Assembly (NCBI GenBank): GCA_017999135.1
Contig: JAGOBT010000129.1
Location: 2,575-7,962, forward strand
Length of the DNA: 5,388 nucleotides
Reading direction: 5' to 3'
Origin: Burkholderiaceae bacterium
GTDB taxonomy: Bacteria; Pseudomonadota; Gammaproteobacteria; Burkholderiales; Burkholderiaceae_C
The notes beneath the pieces are model-generated. The model was given only the letters and a program-made list of their open reading frames with translations, was not told the origin of the DNA and ran no database searches. This document shows, piece by piece, positions 1-5,388 of the stretch. A program made the position numbers and the translations under genes. Each line of letters starts with the position of its first letter. The stretch's first letter is position 1.

Positions 1-1060
1 AGCGCGGCGCGGCGCGCTGGCCGTCCAGCCGGCGCCGCACCTGGGCGGCCTGGGCGCGCAGCGCGGGCGGCGGCAGCCAGGGTGGCGGCTGGCGGGCTTC
101 CAGCGCCTGGGCCAGCACGCGGGCCGGCTGCAGGCGCTGCTGGCGCACATCCCATTCCGGCAGCCACAGGCCGGGGCCGACGGGCTGGTCGTCGCTGCTG
201 GCGGCGGGCAGGTCCAGGTCGAAGCGCAGCCGGCTGCTGGCGCGGCCGGCATCGCGCACCAGGCTCAGGGTGTCGATGTCCTGCGCGGCGATGGCGGCGC
301 TGCCGTCGTCGCTGTCGTCGGCGCCGCGGTCCAGCGCCAGGGCGTCGGCAAAGGTCTTCAGCGCTTCGCCCTTGGCGGCCAGCAGCATCGGGGCGCGGCC
401 GGCCTGGGCAGCGCGCTGGCGGGTGCGGCGGCGGCCTTCCAGCCGGGCAGCTTCGGCGGCGTCGGCAGCGGGGCCGGCCGGCGCGGCAGTGGCATCGGCG
501 GCCAGCGGCGCCGCAGCGGCCGCCAGCACCGGCAGCAGCCAGGTCCACACCGGGGCGGTCAGGGCGGGGTCATCACCCGGCTGCGGCCAGGGCAGGGCGC
601 GGCGCGCGGCCTCGGCCGCCTGCAGCGCCTGCACCCGACCAGCCAGGCCCGGAAACAGCGCCAGCGCACGGGGCACGGCCTCGGCATTGGCCTGGGCCCA
701 GGGCTGGTGAATGGGCAGCACGCAGGCCAGCGCGGCCCACCACAGGTACAGGTCGTGGTTGAGCGCGGCGTCGTCGAACAGCGCCACGCGCGGCGGCAGC
801 GCCAGCACCGCGGCGTCCACCTGCGGCAGCGGCTGCCGCAGGCCGCTGCCGGCCACGCGCTGCCACAGGCTGCGCGGGCCGGCGGTGGCCACCGGCAGCG
901 CCTCGGCCACCCGCAGCGGGCTGCCGCCGGCGCGCAGCAGCCATTGCACGCTGCGCCGCTGGCCCGCCAGGGTGGCGGCGGCCTGGGCCCGGGCCGCCGG
1001 CTCGGCCTCAGCCCGGCGGCTCACCCAGCGGTGCCACTGTGCGCCGACCCCCTCTTCCAT
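1..1060 (-). CDS. norD: NorD, nitric oxide reductase activation protein (N-terminal part, cut by window edge)
   Basis: NorD works with the AAA+ ATPase NorQ in the cytoplasm to activate the NorCB nitric oxide reductase, most likely by helping insert the non-haem iron FeB. I translated this frame by hand: it opens with an ATG at 1060-1058 and stays open for 353 codons to the left edge, so the C-terminal half (in this family a VWA domain with a metal site) is missing. Recognisable NorD features are the start MEEGVGAQWHRW, an NHDLYLWWAALA block near residues 101-112, an acidic DRGADDSDDG stretch near 244-253, then DIDTLSL, a SRLRFDLDLP block, and a GPGLWLPEWD block near 296-305. Residues 179-205 are an alanine-rich low-complexity linker. 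The start overlaps the stop of the upstream Fe-S gene by one base (TGATG), and GAGGAG lies 8 bases upstream. Identification is by family motifs and context; truncation is due only to the window. Confidence 0.93.
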   Translation of the reverse strand, partial: MEEGVGAQWHRWVSRRAEAEPAARAQAAATLAGQRRSVQWLLRAGGSPLRVAEALPVATAGPRSLWQRVAGSGLRQPLPQVDAAVLALPPRVALFDDAALNHDLYLWWAALACVLPIHQPWAQANAEAVPRALALFPGLAGRVQALQAAEAARRALPWPQPGDDPALTAPVWTWLLPVLAAAAAPLAADATAAPAGPAADAAEAARLEGRRRTRQRAAQAGRAPMLLAAKGEALKTFADALALDRGADDSDDGSAAIAAQDIDTLSLVRDAGRASSRLRFDLDLPAASSDDQPVGPGLWLPEWDVRQQRLQPARVLAQALEARQPPPWLPPPALRAQAAQVRRRLDGQRAAPR

Positions 1061-2085
1061 CAGCGGAGCTCCTCACGCAGGGCCTGGGCACGCTGGCGCA
1101 GGGTTTCGCGCAGCGCATCGGCGCCCACCGTCCATTGCAGGTTGGGTTGCGGCGTGCGCTGGTCATGCGACTCGGCACAGGCGGTGGCGCAGCGGCCGCA
1201 CTGGGTGCAGCTGAACATCAGCCGCTTGACCTGGCGCGGCCGCAGGCGCATGGGGCAGGCGGTTTCGCAGGCGTCGCCGGCGGGGCTGTCGGTGGTGCTG
1301 CAGCCACGGCAGGCGGCGGCGCGCTGGCGGTCGAAGGCCATCACCAGCGCGCGCGGGTTGGCCATCCACACCAGGCTCTGGAACAGGCCCACGGCACAGC
1401 CGAAGCGGCAGAACAGGTGCCGTGCCAGCGTGAATTCGAGCGTGAACACGGTGGTGGCGATGGCGATGAAGCGCGCCTGGTTGGGCGTGAGGCTGCCCTG
1501 CAGCAGGCCGCGCCACACCTCGGCCGGCGGCAGCAGGTAGGTGAGCAGGGTGACGGCCCACAGCGCCGCCAGCCCCAGCGCGGCCAGGCCGAACACCGGC
1601 CACCAGCGGCGCCGCGGCGGGGCGGCCGCACGTGCAGCGGCACTGGGCGGTGCATCCCACAGGCTGTGGCGCCCGCTGGCGCGGTGCATCAGGCGGTTGA
1701 GCCCTTCCACCAGCGAGAAGTGCGGGCACAGCCAGCCGCAGTAGACCCGGCCGAAGCGGCTGGCCACGGCCAGGAAGCCGCCCACCAGCAGCAGCGCCGG
1801 CAGCATGCCGCGCAGCACGATGCCCAGCGCCGCATCGGTGGCGCTGGCCTGGCCGGCCAGGAAGGCGTCGATGCCCAGGTGCCAGGGCGCACCCAGCAGC
1901 CACAGCTGGGCGGTGTGCAGGTCGAAGCGCAGCAGGTCCAGCGCCGGGGCGGCCAGGAACAGGGCGAAGAAGCCCAGCTGCGTGGCGCGGCGCCAGCGCT
2001 GCAGGCGCTGCAGGCGCCGGGCGTGCGGGTGCGGTGCGCCAGCCAGCACCGGCTGCGGATCAGCCAAGGCCACCGATGACGGCAC
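1060..2085 (-). CDS. Membrane-bound polyferredoxin (NapH/NosR/CcoG-like 4Fe-4S protein) within the nor operon
   Basis: This 341-residue membrane protein is predicted to carry two [4Fe-4S] clusters. Hydrophobic segments lie near residues 35-52, 88-108, 162-184 and 205-222. A CGWLCP motif (C116, C120) follows the second, and a CRFGC motif (C226, C230) follows the fourth; such membrane-edge Cys pairs are typical of the NapH, NosR and CcoG/RdxA group. The cluster motifs follow: C259-x2-C262-x10-C273-x3-C277-P, with an unusually long loop between second and third Cys, and a regular C293-x2-C296-x2-C299-x3-C303 that lacks the usual proline. The protein is shorter than CcoG and much shorter than NosR. 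The GTG start at 2085 is chosen because AGGAGG lies 6 bases before it; in-frame GTG (2073) and TTG (2067) codons have no comparable site. It overlaps norQ by 26 bases and norD by 1. Its role is not known to me; electron supply or redox help during NorCB maturation is inference. Confidence 0.9.
   Translation of the reverse strand: MPSSVALADPQPVLAGAPHPHARRLQRLQRWRRATQLGFFALFLAAPALDLLRFDLHTAQLWLLGAPWHLGIDAFLAGQASATDAALGIVLRGMLPALLLVGGFLAVASRFGRVYCGWLCPHFSLVEGLNRLMHRASGRHSLWDAPPSAAARAAAPPRRRWWPVFGLAALGLAALWAVTLLTYLLPPAEVWRGLLQGSLTPNQARFIAIATTVFTLEFTLARHLFCRFGCAVGLFQSLVWMANPRALVMAFDRQRAAACRGCSTTDSPAGDACETACPMRLRPRQVKRLMFSCTQCGRCATACAESHDQRTPQPNLQWTVGADALRETLRQRAQALREELR
1069..1074 (-). promoter_or_regulatory. 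Ribosome binding site of norD, inside the Fe-S gene
   Basis: GAGGAG on the minus strand lies in the last codons of the Fe-S protein gene, 8 bases before the norD ATG at 1060. With the TGATG stop/start overlap it suggests translational coupling or re-initiation of norD. Confidence 0.75.
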
Positions 2086-2881
2086 CCTGCACCTCCTGCA
2101 AAGCGGCCAGCGTGGGGCCGTCGTCGCTCAGCGCCTCCAGCACCGCGTGGCGGCAGGCGGGGGCCAGCGGCATGCCCAGCACCACCAGGCGCGCGGCCAT
2201 CACCAGCAGGCGGGTGCTGGCGGTCTCTTCCAGGTCATGGTCGGTCAGGCGGCGCAGCGCGGTGGCCAGGCGTACCAGGCGCTCGGCCACGTCGGCGCTG
2301 CAGCCGCTTTCGGCCTGCACGATGGCGGCTTCCAGCGCGGGCACCGGGTAGCCCAGCGTCAGCGCCACGAAGCGCTGGCGGGTGCTGGGCTTCAGGCCCT
2401 TGAGCACATTCTGGTAGCCGGGGTTGTAGCTCAGCACCAGCATGAAGCCGTCGGCCGCGGCCAGCAGCTCGCCAGTGCGTTCCAGCGGCAGCTGGCGGCG
2501 GTCGTCGGCCAGCGGGTGCAGCACCACGGTGATGTCCTTGCGCGCCTCGACCACCTCGTCCAGGTAGAAGATGGCGCCGCTGCGCACCGCGCGGGTGAGC
2601 GGGCCGTCGCACCAGCGGGTGCTGCCGCCGTCGATCAGGTGGCGGCCGGTGAGGTCGGCCGCGCCCAGGTCGTCATGCCCGCTCACGGTGATCAGCGGGC
2701 GGCCCAGGCGGGCGGCCATGTGCTCGACCAGGCGGGTCTTGCCGCAGCCGGTGGGGCCCTTCAGCAGCAGCGGCAGGCGGGCCTGGAAGGCGTGGGTGAA
2801 CAACGCGCATTCGCTGCCCTGCGGCTGGTAGGCCGGCGCGCCGGCCGCCCCCTGCAGGCCGGGCGGAACATGCATGTGCAT
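2060..2881 (-). CDS. norQ: NorQ, MoxR-family AAA+ ATPase for nitric oxide reductase activation
   Basis: This cytoplasmic AAA+ ATPase of the MoxR/CbbQ/NirQ/NorQ group acts with NorD to bring NorCB to its active form. It has 273 residues, normal for the family. Visible motifs are Walker A GPTGCGKT (42-49), Walker B AIFYLDEV (103-110, with D108-E109), a sensor-1 asparagine in SYNPGYQ (N153), and an arginine-finger-like STRQRF (R168, R170). The block after Walker A, with SGHDDLGAADLTGR (67-80), is typical of NorQ/NirQ/CbbQ proteins. The first ATG (2881) is chosen because GGAG lies 6 bases upstream, although ATG at codon 3 cannot be excluded. It starts 12 bases after norB stops, and its end overlaps the Fe-S gene by 26 bases, implying translational coupling. 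Family membership alone could also mean CbbQ, but the norB-norQ-norD order settles it. Confidence 0.96.
   Translation of the reverse strand: MHMHVPPGLQGAAGAPAYQPQGSECALFTHAFQARLPLLLKGPTGCGKTRLVEHMAARLGRPLITVSGHDDLGAADLTGRHLIDGGSTRWCDGPLTRAVRSGAIFYLDEVVEARKDITVVLHPLADDRRQLPLERTGELLAAADGFMLVLSYNPGYQNVLKGLKPSTRQRFVALTLGYPVPALEAAIVQAESGCSADVAERLVRLATALRRLTDHDLEETASTRLLVMAARLVVLGMPLAPACRHAVLEALSDDGPTLAALQEVQGAVIGGLG
2092..2097 (-). promoter_or_regulatory. Ribosome binding site of the Fe-S protein gene, inside norQ
   Basis: A full AGGAGG on the minus strand lies within the last codons of norQ, 6 bases before the GTG at 2085. It is the strongest Shine-Dalgarno in the window. It supports a GTG start and a 26-base overlap with norQ. 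Confidence 0.8.
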
Positions 2882-2893
2882 GGCCGGCTCCGG

Positions 2894-4782
<1,889 letters not shown>

Positions 4783-4818
4783 GGTGGTCCCTCGGAGAAT
4801 GGTTGACGAAGGCGCTCA

Positions 4819-4824
4819 GTTTTA
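4819..4824 (-). promoter_or_regulatory. Probable -10 element of the norC promoter
   Basis: On the minus strand the hexamer TAAAAC stands out as an AT-rich island in GC-rich DNA. It begins 29 bases downstream of the centre of the FNR-type palindrome, almost exactly where a sigma-70 -10 box falls when the activator sits at -41.5. That implies a start site near 4811 and a 5' leader of roughly 28 bases carrying the norC Shine-Dalgarno. The hexamer overlaps the TAA stop of the upstream gene. There is no good -35 hexamer, as expected for an activator-dependent promoter. Confidence 0.55.
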
Positions 4825-5388
4825 GGGGGCGCGCCGCGGCTGTCCTTGAACCGGTTCAAGAAAACGCCCCGACACCGGCACCCGCCGGCTGCGGGCGGCC
4901 GCCAGCATGGTGGCGATGAAGACCACCAGCGCCAGGGCCGATCCCCAGGCGGCCGCCTGCCGCAGGCCGGGCAGGCCGGCCAGGCTGCCCGCCACCCGCC
5001 CGGCCACCGACAGGTGCAGCAGCAGCAGCGGGACATAGAAGCGCGGGTGGTAGGGCAGCTGCACCCGCAGCACCGCAGGCAGCACGATGGGCGCGTGGCC
5101 GAACACCATCGAGAAGACGAAGCCCAGCAGCACCGCATGCAGCGCGGCGTCCCAACCCGGCGTGCCGGGGTGCAGGCCGTGCACCGCCATCAGCGCGCCG
5201 CCCCCGCCCAGCCAGGCATGGCCGGCCAGCAGGCTGCAGGCGATGAAGCGCACCAAGCCGCGCTGGCGCACCGTGCGGCGGGCCGCGTCATGGCGCAGCA
5301 GCCAGACGGCCAGCGCCAGCAGCCCGGCGCCGAAGCCATGGCCGGCCCAGACGACCCAGGGGCCGGGCAGCAGGGTGGCACCCAGAGC
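4822..5388 (-). CDS. Multi-pass membrane protein, possibly NnrS-like (C-terminal part, cut by window edge)
   Basis: The frame is open from the right edge to a TAA at 4824-4822, giving at least 188 residues; a GTG at 5271 is only an internal codon, since open sequence with a further helix continues upstream. About five hydrophobic segments are seen (in the fragment's numbering near 10-31, 47-70, 82-107, 116-135 and 147-166). Histidines sit in or beside them: H17, H57, H84, H98, H114 and H125. The most distinctive stretch is HAVLLGFVFSMVFGHAPIVLP, followed by LPYHPRFYVPLLLLHLS. This pattern recalls NnrS-type haem/copper membrane proteins linked to NO metabolism in denitrifiers, but I cannot confirm the family from half a protein. 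It is co-directional with norC and ends 39 bases before it. The operator for norC lies over its last codons. A role in nitrosative-stress defence or NO signalling is inference. Confidence 0.72.
   Translation of the reverse strand, partial: ALGATLLPGPWVVWAGHGFGAGLLALAVWLLRHDAARRTVRQRGLVRFIACSLLAGHAWLGGGGALMAVHGLHPGTPGWDAALHAVLLGFVFSMVFGHAPIVLPAVLRVQLPYHPRFYVPLLLLHLSVAGRVAGSLAGLPGLRQAAAWGSALALVVFIATMLAAARSRRVPVSGRFLEPVQGQPRRAP
4845..4860 (-). promoter_or_regulatory. FNR/Dnr/NNR-type palindromic operator upstream of norC
   Basis: The sequence CTTGAACCGGTTCAAG is a perfect 16-base inverted repeat. Its TTGAA-N4-TTCAA core has the size and spacing of the CRP/FNR-family box (consensus TTGAT-N4-ATCAA), differing only at the inner base of each arm. 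Its centre is 70 bases before the norC ATG and about 41 bases before the start site implied by the -10 element, the class II activator position. In denitrifiers, nor operons are commonly switched on by NO-sensing Dnr/NnrR regulators through such boxes. Which regulator binds here is inference. The box lies within codons of the upstream membrane-protein gene (residues LEPVQ). Confidence 0.75.

Noticed and set aside
1996..2013. Tandem copy of a 9-base unit GCGCTGCAG.
   Set aside because: Two copies only, in frame, encoding part of RLQRLQR in the basic N-terminus of the Fe-S protein; ordinary coding repetition.
82..2079. Several long plus-strand open frames opposite norD and the Fe-S gene.
   Set aside because: Products are Arg/Ala/Gly/Pro-rich with no motif, and the minus strand carries recognisable proteins over the same bases.
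4803..4807. A TTGAC half-site resembling an FNR/NNR arm near norC.
   Set aside because: No matching GTCAA or ATCAA arm exists at the proper four-base spacing.
4783..4860. Sigma-54/NorR-dependent promoter for norC.
   Set aside because: No GG-N10-GC type -24/-12 pair resembling TGGCAC-N5-TTGC is visible before norC; the FNR-type arrangement fits better.
4845..4860. The palindrome as a transcription terminator of the upstream gene.
   Set aside because: It lies before the stop codon, has only short arms with no separate loop, and is not followed by a T-run on the minus strand.

Overview
The window is a piece of a denitrification locus. It carries a cytochrome-c-dependent nitric oxide reductase (cNOR) operon, read entirely from the minus strand. 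In transcription order (right to left) it holds the C-terminal part of a multi-pass membrane protein (4822-5388, cut by the right edge), norC (4342-4782), norB (2894-4327), norQ (2060-2881), a membrane polyferredoxin with no recognised gene name (1060-2085), and the N-terminal half of norD (1-1060, cut by the left edge). The DNA is very GC-rich with strong G/C third positions. Gene order and protein character fit a denitrifying beta-proteobacterium, possibly Burkholderiales/Comamonadaceae-like, but that placement is an inference from style and not a database match.

From 5388 to 4822, a histidine-bearing membrane protein resembling NnrS-type proteins ends 39 bases before norC. Over its last codons lies a perfect 16-base palindrome of the FNR/Dnr/NNR type (4845-4860). 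A -10-like hexamer (4819-4824) sits at the distance expected for a class II FNR-family promoter, so norC probably starts its own anaerobic, NO-responsive transcript here. From 4782 to 2894, norC and norB encode the catalytic enzyme: a membrane-anchored cytochrome c and a 12-helix haem b/b3/FeB subunit with every expected ligand in place. From 2881 to 1, norQ (MoxR-type AAA+ ATPase) and norD (partner protein, whose metal-binding VWA domain would lie outside the window) are the activation pair thought to load or mature the non-haem iron FeB. Between them sits the NapH/NosR/CcoG-like Fe-S membrane protein.

The genes are tightly packed: gaps of 14 and 12 bases, then overlaps of 26 and 1 bases, each with a good Shine-Dalgarno sequence. 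The Fe-S protein is therefore almost certainly made together with NorQ and NorD. No stretch over 39 bases lacks a gene. I see no RNA genes, mobile elements, CRISPR arrays or convincing terminators. The core is a known system. The parts worth a second look are the Fe-S protein wedged between norQ and norD, the NnrS-like membrane protein upstream, and the promoter box embedded in its coding end.
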